Below are positions 35,653 to 44,642 of a stretch of 64,000 nucleotides of DNA, one piece after another. Numbering within the stretch: position 1 is the first letter of the stretch; each line of letters begins with the position of its first letter. The stretch is from Pantanalinema sp. (lineage in GTDB: Bacteria > Cyanobacteriota > Sericytochromatia > S15B-MN24 > UBA4093): positions 29,029 to 93,028 of the forward strand of contig DATNQI010000017.1 of NCBI GenBank assembly GCA_036704125.1. The letters run 5' to 3'. The translations under genes and the position numbers were made by a program. The notes under the pieces were generated by a model. That model was given only the letters and a program-made list of their open reading frames with translations, did not search any database and was not told the DNA's origin.

Positions 35653-38061
35653 GTGCATAGCGTGAGTCAAACCCGCGCCTCGAGAAGCAAGCGCTTGTCT
35701 CAAGCCGCTGCTCTCGGCAGCGTGTTGCTGGGAGTCATGGTCCTGAACGGATGGCTTTGGCATGTCGACCTGCTTCGTGGCAGGCACCCCTATCCGGGAG
35801 TCATGCTCCCGAGCACCGCCCTCTTGTTCATCCTCGCCGGGATCTCCCTGTGGCTGCAAATTGCCGAGCCCGTATCGCGCATCCGGCGACGCATCGCCCG
35901 TTCCCTGGCTGGGCTCCTGCTGGTCGCGGGGGTGGCATACCTGGGCGAGTACGTTCTGGGGTGGAACCTGGGAATCGACCTGCTGTGGTTCCGCTCCGAG
36001 CTGCTTGCCATTGGAGCCCCTCACCCCGGTCGTCTTGCGCCGCAAACGGCCTGGAACTTCATTCTGACCGGGCTGGCCCTGATGACGCTCGATGTCCGCT
36101 GGCAAGACAGGCCTTCCTTCAGCGAGCCCTTGGCGGCGCTCATCGCGGTCATTCCCTACTTCGCCATCCTTGGCTTTGCCTATCGGGTTCCGCTCCTTTA
36201 CCGGATCAGTCCCTTCATCGAAATTGCCTTCTACACCGCGCTTGCCTTCAGTCTGCTGGCGATGGGGATCCTGCTGGCCCGACCCGATCGGGGCTGGATG
36301 GCCCGCTACAATCGTGAGACTCCCGGTGGCAGCATCCTGCGTCGGCTCCTGCCCGCGGCCATCGTGGCTCCTCCCCTGCTGGGGTGGGTTCGGTTTCTCG
36401 GCGAGATGAGAGGTTACTACGGCACCGCCGAGGGGATTGCCCTGATGGTCTTCGCCATGACCATCGGAACGGTCGGGCTGATCATGGCGAGCGCCGCGCA
36501 GCTCGATCGGGTCGATGCCGAGCGCCGCTCGGCACAAGAAGCCGAACAAGCGGCGGCAAGGGAAATCCACGACCTCTACAACCATGCGCCCACAGGCTAC
36601 CACTCGCTGGACCGAGACGGGACGATCATCCGCATCAATGACACCGAGCTGGCGTGGCTCGGCTACACGCGGGAGGAAGTGATCGGCAAGCTCCGCTTCT
36701 CGGACATCCTGCTCCCCGAGAGCCAGCAACGTTTTGCGCGGAGTTTTCCCGTCTTTCGGGCGCGGGGCCACATGGAGGATCTGGAGTACGAGTTGCGGCG
36801 CAAGGACGGATCCATCCTGCCGGTGCTGATCAGCGCGACGGCTGTCTTGGATGCGAACGGCCGGTACGTGATGAGCCGCTCCACCGTGTTCGACATCAGC
36901 CGCCGCAGACAGGCCGAGGAGGCGCTGCGTGAAAGCCAGCGCGCCCTGGAGGAGGCGCAGCGCATCGCCCACCTGGGTAGCTGGAGCTGGGACATCGTCA
37001 GGGATGCCGTGACCCGCTCGGACGAAGTGTGCCGGATCTTCGGGGCGAAGCCCGGGAGCAAGACGCTTCAGGGGGCCCTGGAGGCCCTGCTGCCGGCAGA
37101 CCGTGACAGCGTCCTGCACGCCATCAATCAGAGCCTCTACCACCATGAGCCCTTCAGCCTCGAGATGCGCGTTGGTCACCCGGATGGTACGGTGCGGGCG
37201 ATCCACGCCCAGGCCGAGGTGGAGTACGGGGACTCCGATCTGCCGCTGCGCATGGTCGGGACGGTGCAGGACATCACGGAGTTGAAGGCCGCCGAGGCCG
37301 AAATCGCGAAGCGGACCGCCGAGCTGAATCAGGCCCGGCAGCTGGCCCAGCTCAAGGACCACTTCCTCTCGACCATCTCCCATGAGATGAAGACGCCGCT
37401 TTCGTTGATTTCCGGCTATGCGGAGCTGCTCGAGGACAGGTACCCCGGCGACGAACTCCTGGCGGGACTTCAGGACGGGACCCGCCGCCTCACGAGGCAA
37501 ATCAACAATCTCGTGGACTACTGCGCACTCTTGAGCGGCTCCCTGCCGCTTTTCCAGGCCGAGGTCAATCTTGCCGAGCTCATCTTGCCTTTCGTCAGAG
37601 GCGATGCGCGGGAGTCATGGCTGGGCGATCGCCCTCTGCAAATCGACATCGACCCCGGCACCCCGCCAGTCCTGGGGGACGCGCATCGGCTCTTCCAGGC
37701 CCTTGGCGAGCTTCTCGAGAATGCCCGGAAATTCACCCCCCCCACGGGTCGCATCGGGATCCGCGTGGCTCCGAGCGGTGATTGCGTGCGGGTTGACGTC
37801 TGGGATACGGGTCGGGGAATTCCCGAAGCGGATCGGCAAAGCGTCTGGGATGCCTTTTCTCGGCGTGACGTCAAGGACGCCATGGGTAAAGGCGGGCTGG
37901 GCCTGGGGCTTGCGATCGTCAAGAAGATCATCGAGCTGCACGGGGGCAGGGTGGAGCTTCAAACCCGGGTAGGCGAGGGAAGCTGCTTCTCGCTGTTCCT
38001 GCCCGCCTTGGTGCCGGGGCACCCGGCACATGGTCAGCAGGAGCATGGATCGGGTGCCTGA
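35653..38061 (+). CDS. Membrane sensor histidine kinase with two PAS domains
   Basis: This 802-residue kinase has about eight N-terminal membrane helices (residues 15-285), then PAS 1 (about 305-425, with a PAC-like ELRRKDGSILPVLIS), PAS 2 (about 435-560), a HisKA domain with phospho-acceptor H577 (TISHEMKTPLSL) and a HATPase domain (GELLENARKFTPP, DTGRGIPEADR, GGLGLGLAIVKKIIELHGG). The GTG start at 35653 follows GAGGAAG; a longer frame from 35545 lacks a ribosome site. No response regulator is adjacent. The kinase core is strikingly similar to that of the kinase at 41463. Confidence 0.85.
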   Translation: MHSVSQTRASRSKRLSQAAALGSVLLGVMVLNGWLWHVDLLRGRHPYPGVMLPSTALLFILAGISLWLQIAEPVSRIRRRIARSLAGLLLVAGVAYLGEYVLGWNLGIDLLWFRSELLAIGAPHPGRLAPQTAWNFILTGLALMTLDVRWQDRPSFSEPLAALIAVIPYFAILGFAYRVPLLYRISPFIEIAFYTALAFSLLAMGILLARPDRGWMARYNRETPGGSILRRLLPAAIVAPPLLGWVRFLGEMRGYYGTAEGIALMVFAMTIGTVGLIMASAAQLDRVDAERRSAQEAEQAAAREIHDLYNHAPTGYHSLDRDGTIIRINDTELAWLGYTREEVIGKLRFSDILLPESQQRFARSFPVFRARGHMEDLEYELRRKDGSILPVLISATAVLDANGRYVMSRSTVFDISRRRQAEEALRESQRALEEAQRIAHLGSWSWDIVRDAVTRSDEVCRIFGAKPGSKTLQGALEALLPADRDSVLHAINQSLYHHEPFSLEMRVGHPDGTVRAIHAQAEVEYGDSDLPLRMVGTVQDITELKAAEAEIAKRTAELNQARQLAQLKDHFLSTISHEMKTPLSLISGYAELLEDRYPGDELLAGLQDGTRRLTRQINNLVDYCALLSGSLPLFQAEVNLAELILPFVRGDARESWLGDRPLQIDIDPGTPPVLGDAHRLFQALGELLENARKFTPPTGRIGIRVAPSGDCVRVDVWDTGRGIPEADRQSVWDAFSRRDVKDAMGKGGLGLGLAIVKKIIELHGGRVELQTRVGEGSCFSLFLPALVPGHPAHGQQEHGSGA

Positions 38062-38202
38062 GCGGGGCGATCCCACCTGCCTTTTGCCCGCGTCATCGTT
38101 CATAATGGCGAAGGACCAGGCTCCTCGGTCGCATGCTGGTCCAAGGATGCTGCGCACTCCCTTGTCGGGCGAGGCCACGTCTGCCGATCGAAAGGACCCC
38201 AC

Positions 38203-39381
38203 TTGTCTTTCCACTTCGAACCCCTCGCGCTGCGCCCCACCGTCCTCGAGGGCCTCGCCGCCACCGGCTTCTCGGAGCCGACCGACGTTCAGCAGCAGGC
38301 CATTCCGCCCATCCTGGCGCGACGCGACGCCATCGTTCAGGCCAAGACGGGCTCCGGTAAGACGCTGGCCTACGGCCTGCCGCTACTCTCGCTGATCAAG
38401 CCGGGACCGAGGCCCCAGGCCCTCGTGGTCGTTCCGACGCGCGAACTCGCCATCCAGATCGGCGAAGCGATTGCAAGCGTCGGCCAGCCCTGTGGCCTGC
38501 GCGTCGTCACGGTCTACGGCGGGATGGGCCTGCGGCACCAGAGAAGGGTGATCCAGGAGGGCCAGGACATCGTCGTAGGGACGCCCGGGCGCCTAAAGGA
38601 CATGGTCGATCAGGACAAGCTCGATCTCAGCGGCGTCCGCATCCTGGTGCTGGACGAGGCGGACAGGATGTTCGAGCTTGGCTTTCGCAAGGATCTGGAG
38701 TTCCTTCTGGTCCACGTCCGGATGCGCGAGCAGACCTTGCTCTTCTCGGCGACGATCCCACCCGAGATAGCCGCTCTCGCCCGCAGGTTGACGAGGAACC
38801 CGGTCAGGGTGAAGCTGGAAAGCGAGCACCTGTCCCCTAGCGAGCTCAGCCACTGGTACCTGCGCGTCCCGCGAAAGAAGCGATTCAACCGCCTGGTTTC
38901 CATCCTGCGCAAGGAGCAACCTGCGCGGGCCATCGTCTTCACCGAGATGAAGCATGAGACCGAGCAGCTGGCGAAAAGGCTGGAGCTTCAAGGCCACTTC
39001 AAGGCGGGCTTTCTGAACGGCAACATGCCCCAGATCGACCGAGAGAAGGTGCTGGCACGCTTCAGGAGCGGCGACTTGACGTACCTCGTGGCCACCGACA
39101 TCGCGGCGCGCGGCCTGGACATCGACGGCGTCAGCCACGTGATTCATTACGCGCTGCCTTCGGTGGTCGAGACGTATGTCCACCGCAGCGGGCGCACGGC
39201 TCGAAACGGCACCGAGGGGAAGGCCATCATGCTGGTGGTTCCCGAGCAGGAAGCGGAATTCGAGGCGATTCAGAGGCGAATTCGCTGCGAGGAGTATCTC
39301 GCCCCTCAAGGGCCGGATCATGCGATCGCGCCCCTTGACGCCGATGCCCTCGCCGATCAGAAGGGCCCCGTCCCGAAGTAG
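38203..39381 (+). CDS. DEAD-box RNA helicase
   Basis: This 392-residue protein has the standard two-RecA-domain core: Q motif (FSEPTDVQQQAIP), Walker A AKTGSGKT, PTRELAIQ, TPGR, DEAD in VLDEADRMFELGF, SAT, VATDIAARGLDID and HRSGRTARNG. It probably unwinds structured RNA in ribosome assembly or mRNA decay. It has only a short C-terminal extension, unlike CsdA. The TTG start at 38203 has GAAAGGA upstream. The last 25 bases overlap the convergent DUF202 gene. Confidence 0.93.
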   Translation: MSFHFEPLALRPTVLEGLAATGFSEPTDVQQQAIPPILARRDAIVQAKTGSGKTLAYGLPLLSLIKPGPRPQALVVVPTRELAIQIGEAIASVGQPCGLRVVTVYGGMGLRHQRRVIQEGQDIVVGTPGRLKDMVDQDKLDLSGVRILVLDEADRMFELGFRKDLEFLLVHVRMREQTLLFSATIPPEIAALARRLTRNPVRVKLESEHLSPSELSHWYLRVPRKKRFNRLVSILRKEQPARAIVFTEMKHETEQLAKRLELQGHFKAGFLNGNMPQIDREKVLARFRSGDLTYLVATDIAARGLDIDGVSHVIHYALPSVVETYVHRSGRTARNGTEGKAIMLVVPEQEAEFEAIQRRIRCEEYLAPQGPDHAIAPLDADALADQKGPVPK

Positions 39382-39743
39382 ATGCTGGCGAACATCAACA
39401 CGCCGACGAGGGCGAGCAAGAGGGGGATCGCGATCGCCAGGCCGCTGCGCGCCTGCGCCAGCCCGATGCCGAGGTCCCGGAGGGCCTGCCGGTGCTGGAT
39501 GGCGGCCGCGAACAGGGTCAAGGTCCCCAGGGCGATCAGCGTGAGCCCCAGGTTGCGGGGCGCGTGCGGGCGCGCCAGGCCTTCGCTTTCACGCAGGTAC
39601 TGGAAGAACTTGTAGAGGGTGAAGCCGAAGCCGATCATGGAGAGCGCGGTCCTCACCCAGGCCAAGAGCGTCCGCTCTGCCGCCAGAACGGTCCGCTGCA
39701 TCGCCAACTGGTTCGCGTCTGGCGGCCCTGCCTCCTGCCTCAC
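39357..39743 (-). CDS. DUF202 membrane protein
   Basis: This 128-residue protein carries the DUF202 (YidH-like) motif LAAERTLLAWVRTALSMIGFGF and three membrane segments. The start GTG at 39743 overlaps the stop of the radical SAM gene as GTGA, so the two are translationally coupled. The function of DUF202 proteins is unknown. Its 3' end overlaps the convergent helicase gene by 25 bases. Confidence 0.85.
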   Translation of the reverse strand: MRQEAGPPDANQLAMQRTVLAAERTLLAWVRTALSMIGFGFTLYKFFQYLRESEGLARPHAPRNLGLTLIALGTLTLFAAAIQHRQALRDLGIGLAQARSGLAIAIPLLLALVGVLMFASIYFGTGPF

Positions 39744-41074
39744 GACGTCGCCCCGCTCGAGGAGGGCCTTGCCGGCATCGCCTGCAGGCGCATCGCCTCC
39801 GCGGGGTCGCGCCCCCGCGCGAGCAGTGCCGCCATGAGCCGCATGGGCGGGTTGATGTGGGTGAAGAAGGCCTTGTAGCCGGCGCACAGGTAATTGAGCC
39901 CGGGCTCGCCGTCCGGCGATCGCATGAAGCGGTTGCGCGGACACTCGCCGTTGCAGGCGAACTTAACGGGGCACTCCAGGCAAACCCGAGGCAGCGTGTC
40001 GCGCTTGGCCTCGCCGAAGGCGCGCTGCCGCTCGGAGGCCACCAGATCCACCATGTGGGTCTCGGTGATGTTGCCGAGCCGGTAGCCAGGCTCCACGAAG
40101 TGGTCGCAGCAGTACAGATCGCCGTTGTGCTCCAGGGCCAAAGCCTTGCCGCAGGTCTCGGCGAAGACGCACATGGTGGGCGGCAAGCCGCACCAGGCCG
40201 CCAGCGCCGACTCGAACAGCTGGATGAACACCCGGCCGACGTCTTTGCGCACCCACTCGTCGAAGACGGCCATCAGGAACCGGCCCCACTGCTCCGGGCC
40301 CACCGACCGCGCCGTGACAAGCTCGCCGTCCTGGGTGTAGAGCGGGCGGCCCTGGGGCCGATCGCCCCAGCCGTCATCGGCCACCGCCCGCGTCTGCGGC
40401 GTGACCCGCTCGATGATCGGGATGAACTGGATGAACTCGGCCTTGAGCTGGTCGCGGAAGAAGCGGTACACCGCGAGCGGGTGATCGGCGTTGGCGGCAT
40501 GCACCGTGCAAAGGATGTTGAAGGGCACGCCGTGGCGCTGCATGAGCTTGGCTGCGCGCATCACCCTGTCGAAGGTCGGCCGTCCGGCCTTGTCCACCCG
40601 GTAGGCGTCGTGCAGCCTGCGCGGGCCGTCCATCGACAGGCCCACCAGGAAGTGGTTGTCGCGCAAGAAGCGGCACCACGCCTCGTCCAGCCGGGTGCCG
40701 TTTGTCTGAATCGTGTGCTCGATCGTCATGCCGGGGCGCAGGTGCTTCTTCACCAGCTCCATCGCACGCCGGAAGAACGGCAGTCCCATCAGGGTCGGCT
40801 CGCCGCCTTGCCAGGCGATGGTGACGTGGGGCGATCGCTGCGACTCGATGACCTGCCTGATGTAGTTCTCGAGCACGTCATCCGACATGCGGAAGCTGCT
40901 GTCGGGGTAGAGCGCCTCCTTGGACAGAAAGAAGCAGTACTTGCAATCGAGGTTGCAGATGGCCCCGGTCGGCTTCGCCATCACGTGAAAGTAAGACGGC
41001 GCGTTGCGCGGCCAGACGCTCGGCGGATCCGGCGGCCTCCTTCGAGGCACGCTCGATTCGTTGCTGGCAGGCAT
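39740..41074 (-). CDS. Anaerobic sulfatase-maturase-like radical SAM/SPASM enzyme
   Basis: This 444-residue enzyme has the radical SAM cluster C40-x3-C44-x2-C47 (CNLDCKYCFF), followed by a SPASM/twitch region rich in cysteines (CVFAETCGKALALEHNGDLYCCDHF and CLECPVKFACNGECPRNRF). This is the pattern of anSME enzymes that oxidise Cys or Ser to formylglycine in sulfatases. No sulfatase gene lies in the window, so the substrate could be another protein or encoded elsewhere. It is coupled to DUF202. Confidence 0.85.
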   Translation of the reverse strand: MPASNESSVPRRRPPDPPSVWPRNAPSYFHVMAKPTGAICNLDCKYCFFLSKEALYPDSSFRMSDDVLENYIRQVIESQRSPHVTIAWQGGEPTLMGLPFFRRAMELVKKHLRPGMTIEHTIQTNGTRLDEAWCRFLRDNHFLVGLSMDGPRRLHDAYRVDKAGRPTFDRVMRAAKLMQRHGVPFNILCTVHAANADHPLAVYRFFRDQLKAEFIQFIPIIERVTPQTRAVADDGWGDRPQGRPLYTQDGELVTARSVGPEQWGRFLMAVFDEWVRKDVGRVFIQLFESALAAWCGLPPTMCVFAETCGKALALEHNGDLYCCDHFVEPGYRLGNITETHMVDLVASERQRAFGEAKRDTLPRVCLECPVKFACNGECPRNRFMRSPDGEPGLNYLCAGYKAFFTHINPPMRLMAALLARGRDPAEAMRLQAMPARPSSSGATS

Positions 41075-41462
41075 CGAAGGCCCTCCTCAATCGCACGGCT
41101 CGACGTGAGAGCATCGACCAGGGCATCGCTCAGCCTTCGTGTGCTTGATCGATTATTGGATTGGTCAAGAAAGTGGGTCAAACATAGCCGTCTGCGGTGA
41201 CCTCCACAACGCTTCGCTCGGGTGTCTTTTTCGGTGCTACCTTTGCAGTCGAGCGCGTTTTGGGGCCCGTACCGAACTCAAGCGCTCCTTCCTGACCACG
41301 AGGGAAAGGAAGCCTGGTCCCACGTGGGCTACAAGGGCGGCTCGGAACCGGGTGTCCTCTCGATAGGGCACTGACGGGCGCCTTCCAGGATGAGGGGCCA
41401 TAGGCCTGCTCACCGACTTCATGGGATAATGGACCCGGTCTCGGATCGGCAAAGGAGAGGGA
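41075..41462. other. Intergenic region upstream of the kinase/ACP operon
   Basis: This 388-base gap between divergent genes has no convincing gene. An extended -10 element, TGG followed by GATAAT (41422-41430), lies 32 bases before the kinase start and is the best promoter candidate for the operon. Open frames here on either strand look random. Confidence 0.5.
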
Positions 41463-42635
41463 GTGGCTTGCAACGATGAATCGCCATGCAGCAAGAACGC
41501 TGAGTTGATGCCGGCTGGGAATCAGGGCCGCCAGTTCGAGTTGTTCGTGAAGAGCGTCGTCGATTACGCCATTTTCATGCTGGACCTCGAGGGCCGGGTG
41601 ATCACCTGGAACAAGGGGGCCGAGCAACTCTTCGGCTACCGCGAGGACGAGGCCCTTGGAAAGGGGCTTTCCACCTTTTACGTCCCGGCGGATGTGGCTG
41701 CCGGCAAGCCCGACCATCTTTTGAAGGCCGCGGAGGCGCAAGGGCACATCGAGGACGAGGCATGGTGCCTTCGCAAGGACGGCAGCCGTTTCTGGGCCGA
41801 TGCGGTCGTCACGGCGACGCGCGATGCGCAGGGTCGCCTCATCGGGTTCGGGAAGGTCACCCGGGACCTGACGACGCGCAGGCTGGCCGAAGAGAAGCTT
41901 CGAAGAGCCTACGAGCGTCTCATCGAGCTCGACGCCCTCAAGGATCACTTCCTCTCGACGGTCTCCCACGAGATGAAGACCCCCCTCTCCCTGATCCTTG
42001 GCTACACCGAGCTGCTCCAGGACAAGTACCCCCACGAGGAGTTCCTCGACGGCATCCACGACGGCAGCATGCGCCTGCTGGATCACCTGAACAAGATGCT
42101 CGATTACAGCGCCCTGCTGAGCGGGAGTCTGCCGCTGTACAAGACGGAGGTCAACCTCTGCGAGATCACGGGCAACGTGCGGGACATCATGGAAGAGGAC
42201 CGGGAGTTCCGGCTCAAGAAGCTGCACCTCGACATCGAGGTTGCTCCCGATGTCCCGGCGATCCAGGCGGACTCCCGTCGACTCGCTCAGATGCTGATCG
42301 AGCTGCTCGACAACGCAAAGAAGTTCACCCCTGATGGCGGGGAGCTGGGGATCCGGGTCTTTCCCTCGGGAGAGCAAGTGAGACTCGACGTGTGGAACAC
42401 GGGGAGCTTTATCCCGGAGCGGGAGCTCTCTCGGATCTGGGAGGCTTTCACCCAGCTCGAAACCGACCAGGCTTTCAGGCAAGGAGGGCTGGGGCTCGGC
42501 CTCACGATCGTCAAGGAACTCGCGGAGCTCCACGGCGGAAGGGTCGAGGTCAAGAGCCGGCCTGAAGAGGGCACGTGCTTTTCGATCTACCTGCCGGTCC
42601 AAACGCTGCAAGATCCTGCGCTTGAACCGCGATAG
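41463..42635 (+). CDS. Soluble PAS-domain sensor histidine kinase
   Basis: This 390-residue kinase has one PAS domain (about 30-140: YAIFMLDLEGRVITWNKGAE), a HisKA domain with phospho-acceptor H169 (TVSHEMKTPLS) and a HATPase domain (IELLDNAKKFTPDGGE, GGLGLGLTIVKELAELHGG). It has no membrane segment. GGAGAGGGA precedes a GTG start. It is the first gene of the operon with the ACP and radical SAM genes (24-base gap to the next). No response regulator is present. It is closely related to the kinase at 35653 (see findings). Confidence 0.88.
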   Translation: MACNDESPCSKNAELMPAGNQGRQFELFVKSVVDYAIFMLDLEGRVITWNKGAEQLFGYREDEALGKGLSTFYVPADVAAGKPDHLLKAAEAQGHIEDEAWCLRKDGSRFWADAVVTATRDAQGRLIGFGKVTRDLTTRRLAEEKLRRAYERLIELDALKDHFLSTVSHEMKTPLSLILGYTELLQDKYPHEEFLDGIHDGSMRLLDHLNKMLDYSALLSGSLPLYKTEVNLCEITGNVRDIMEEDREFRLKKLHLDIEVAPDVPAIQADSRRLAQMLIELLDNAKKFTPDGGELGIRVFPSGEQVRLDVWNTGSFIPERELSRIWEAFTQLETDQAFRQGGLGLGLTIVKELAELHGGRVEVKSRPEEGTCFSIYLPVQTLQDPALEPR

Positions 42636-42659
42636 AGTAACTGGAAAGCGAGGGGCAGC

Positions 42660-43076
42660 ATGCCGGTTGGTCACTGGAACATCGTCTTCGGCTGGGTCTG
42701 GATGAACCTGGGGTTCCTCTCGGGGCTCCTGATGGGGCTCAAGGTGGAGCAATTCGGCCTCAACTTCCAGGCGACGGGCCCGACCTGGATGGACGGCTAC
42801 GACTCCATCCCGCGGCGGCTCCTCCGGCTGGGGCACATCGCCTTTCTCATGCTGCCCTTGCTCAACATCGTCTATGGCCAGTTCATCGACGGGGCGAACT
42901 TGCCTGCGATCTACAAGGTGACGGGATCCTACGCCATGATCTTCGGGGCGATCGGCGTCCCGATCCTGTGCATGGCGGCGGCCTTCTACCGCCCGGTGAA
43001 GATCCTGCTGGGGATCCCCGCCTCGGCAGTCCTCTTGGCGAACCTGATCATCGCCTGGGGCTACGCGCAACGGTAG
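42660..43076 (+). CDS. Four-helix membrane protein of unknown family
   Basis: This 138-residue protein has four hydrophobic segments (VFGWVWMNLGFLSGLLMGL, RLGHIAFLMLPLLNIVYG, YAMIFGAIGVPILCMAAAF, ILLGIPASAVLLANLIIAWGY). It contains two conserved-looking His (GHWNIVFG and LGHIAF) that might bind a metal or heme. I do not recognise the family. The gene lies six bases before the ACP gene, so it is part of the operon. Confidence 0.7.
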   Translation: MPVGHWNIVFGWVWMNLGFLSGLLMGLKVEQFGLNFQATGPTWMDGYDSIPRRLLRLGHIAFLMLPLLNIVYGQFIDGANLPAIYKVTGSYAMIFGAIGVPILCMAAAFYRPVKILLGIPASAVLLANLIIAWGYAQR

Positions 43077-43082
43077 GAGACG

Positions 43083-43331
43083 ATGGACCCGCTCGAAACA
43101 TATCTCGTGAACCTGCTCGCCAGGAGCGCCAAGGTCGCGCCGGAGGCGATCGGGCCGGATGCGGACCTGTTCATGGACCTTGGGATCGACTCGCTCGAGG
43201 GGCTCAAGGTCCTGGCGCAGATCGAGGAGCGCTACGGCGTCCTCATCCCCGACCATGAGCTGATGGAGATGAACACCCTCGGCAAGATCCGCTCGGCGAT
43301 CGAGCGGGCCATGGCCTCCCGGGAGGCCTAG
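43083..43331 (+). CDS. Acyl carrier protein
   Basis: This 82-residue acyl carrier protein has the phosphopantetheine attachment site Ser37 in DLGIDSLEGLK and the usual four-helix acidic composition. It is probably a dedicated carrier and not the fatty-acid-synthesis AcpP, because it is embedded between a membrane-protein gene (six bases) and the radical SAM gene (zero bases). The phosphopantetheinyl transferase must be encoded elsewhere. Confidence 0.92.
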   Translation: MDPLETYLVNLLARSAKVAPEAIGPDADLFMDLGIDSLEGLKVLAQIEERYGVLIPDHELMEMNTLGKIRSAIERAMASREA

Positions 43332-44642
43332 TTGCGCGTCGCACTGATCTCGATGAGCGGGGTTCGCGTCCGATCCGAGGAGCTGGCGGAGCTCGGGGTC
43401 AGCCTTCCGGGCTTCGTCCAGCGCGGCAAGGTGATCGCCTCGTTGCCGAGCCTTGCCGCCCTCACCCTGGCGGCCGTGACCCCGCCGGACGTGGAGGTCC
43501 ATTACCTGGACGTCGACGACGTCAAGGCTCACGGCCTCCGCACCGGCTACGACCTCGTCGGCCTCTCCACCTTCACGGCGATGGCCTACGAGACGTATGC
43601 TCTGGCCGATCGCTACCGCGCGGCGGGGATCCCCGTCGTGATCGGGGGACTCCACGCCACCCTCATGCCCGAGGAAGCCAAGGAGCACGCGGACGCCGTC
43701 TGCATCGGCGAGGGCGAAGCCCTGTGGCCCAAGATCCTGGAGGATGCCAGGCATGGTGCCCTCAAGCCCTTCTACCGGGAAGAGCGACCCAGCACCTACG
43801 ACATCTCCCGGACGCCCGTGCCGCGCTACGAGCTCCTGGACGTCAGCCGCTACAACCGCTTGACCGTTCAGACCAGCCGCGGTTGCCCCCTGGATTGCGA
43901 GTTCTGTGCCGCCTCCAGGATCTACGGCCGCTACCGCATCAAGCCGGTCGAGCAGGTGATGCGCGAGATCGACGCCATCGAGGCGGTCTGGCGTAATCCC
44001 TTCATCGAGCTCGCCGATGACAACACCTTCGTGAACAAGGACTGGGCCAAGCACCTGCTCCGGGAAATGGGCGAGCGGGATATCCGCTGGTTCACCGAGA
44101 CGGACGTCTCGGTCGCCGACGACCCCGAGCTCCTGGACCTGCTTGCAAAGAGCGGCTGCCAGCAGATCCTCATCGGCTTCGAGAGCATCTTCTCGACCAG
44201 CCTCGATCGGCTGGATCGCTCGAACTGGAAGCGCAAGCGGATGGATGACTACAAGCGCGCCATCGATGCCATCCAGTCGAAGGGCATCACGGTCAACGGT
44301 TGCTTCATCCTCGGCCTGGACGGGGACACGCCGGACTGCTTCGAGCGCATCCGGGACTTCGTCCTGGACTCCAACCTGCTCGAGAGCCAGGTGACGGTCC
44401 TGACGCCCTTCCCGAACACGCGCCTCTACCACAGGCTGAAGGCCGAAGGACGGCTCTTGCAGGACGCCTACTGGGATCGCTGCACCCTCTTCGACGTGAA
44501 CTTCGTGCCCAAGAACATGACGGGGCGCCAGCTCGAGGAAGGCCTCGTGTTCCTCTTCAAGGAGCTCTACAACGAGCGGGTCTGCACCCGGCGCAAGCGC
44601 CACTTCATGGAGATCCACAAGCGACTCCTCGCCGCCGGATGA
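43332..44642 (+). CDS. Cobalamin-binding-domain radical SAM enzyme
   Basis: This 436-residue protein has an N-terminal B12-binding-like Rossmann domain (about 1-155) and a radical SAM TIM barrel with C185-x3-C189-x2-C192 (CPLDCEFC), followed by the RIKP and GFESI strands. The TTG start abuts the ACP stop. Class members methylate or rearrange unactivated carbons, for example in hopanoid, bacteriochlorophyll or antibiotic pathways. A carrier-bound acyl chain is a likely substrate here because of the neighbours. The C-terminal helical tail (FKELYNERVCTRRKRHFMEI) resembles that of other B12-rSAM proteins. Confidence 0.88.
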   Translation: MRVALISMSGVRVRSEELAELGVSLPGFVQRGKVIASLPSLAALTLAAVTPPDVEVHYLDVDDVKAHGLRTGYDLVGLSTFTAMAYETYALADRYRAAGIPVVIGGLHATLMPEEAKEHADAVCIGEGEALWPKILEDARHGALKPFYREERPSTYDISRTPVPRYELLDVSRYNRLTVQTSRGCPLDCEFCAASRIYGRYRIKPVEQVMREIDAIEAVWRNPFIELADDNTFVNKDWAKHLLREMGERDIRWFTETDVSVADDPELLDLLAKSGCQQILIGFESIFSTSLDRLDRSNWKRKRMDDYKRAIDAIQSKGITVNGCFILGLDGDTPDCFERIRDFVLDSNLLESQVTVLTPFPNTRLYHRLKAEGRLLQDAYWDRCTLFDVNFVPKNMTGRQLEEGLVFLFKELYNERVCTRRKRHFMEIHKRLLAAG

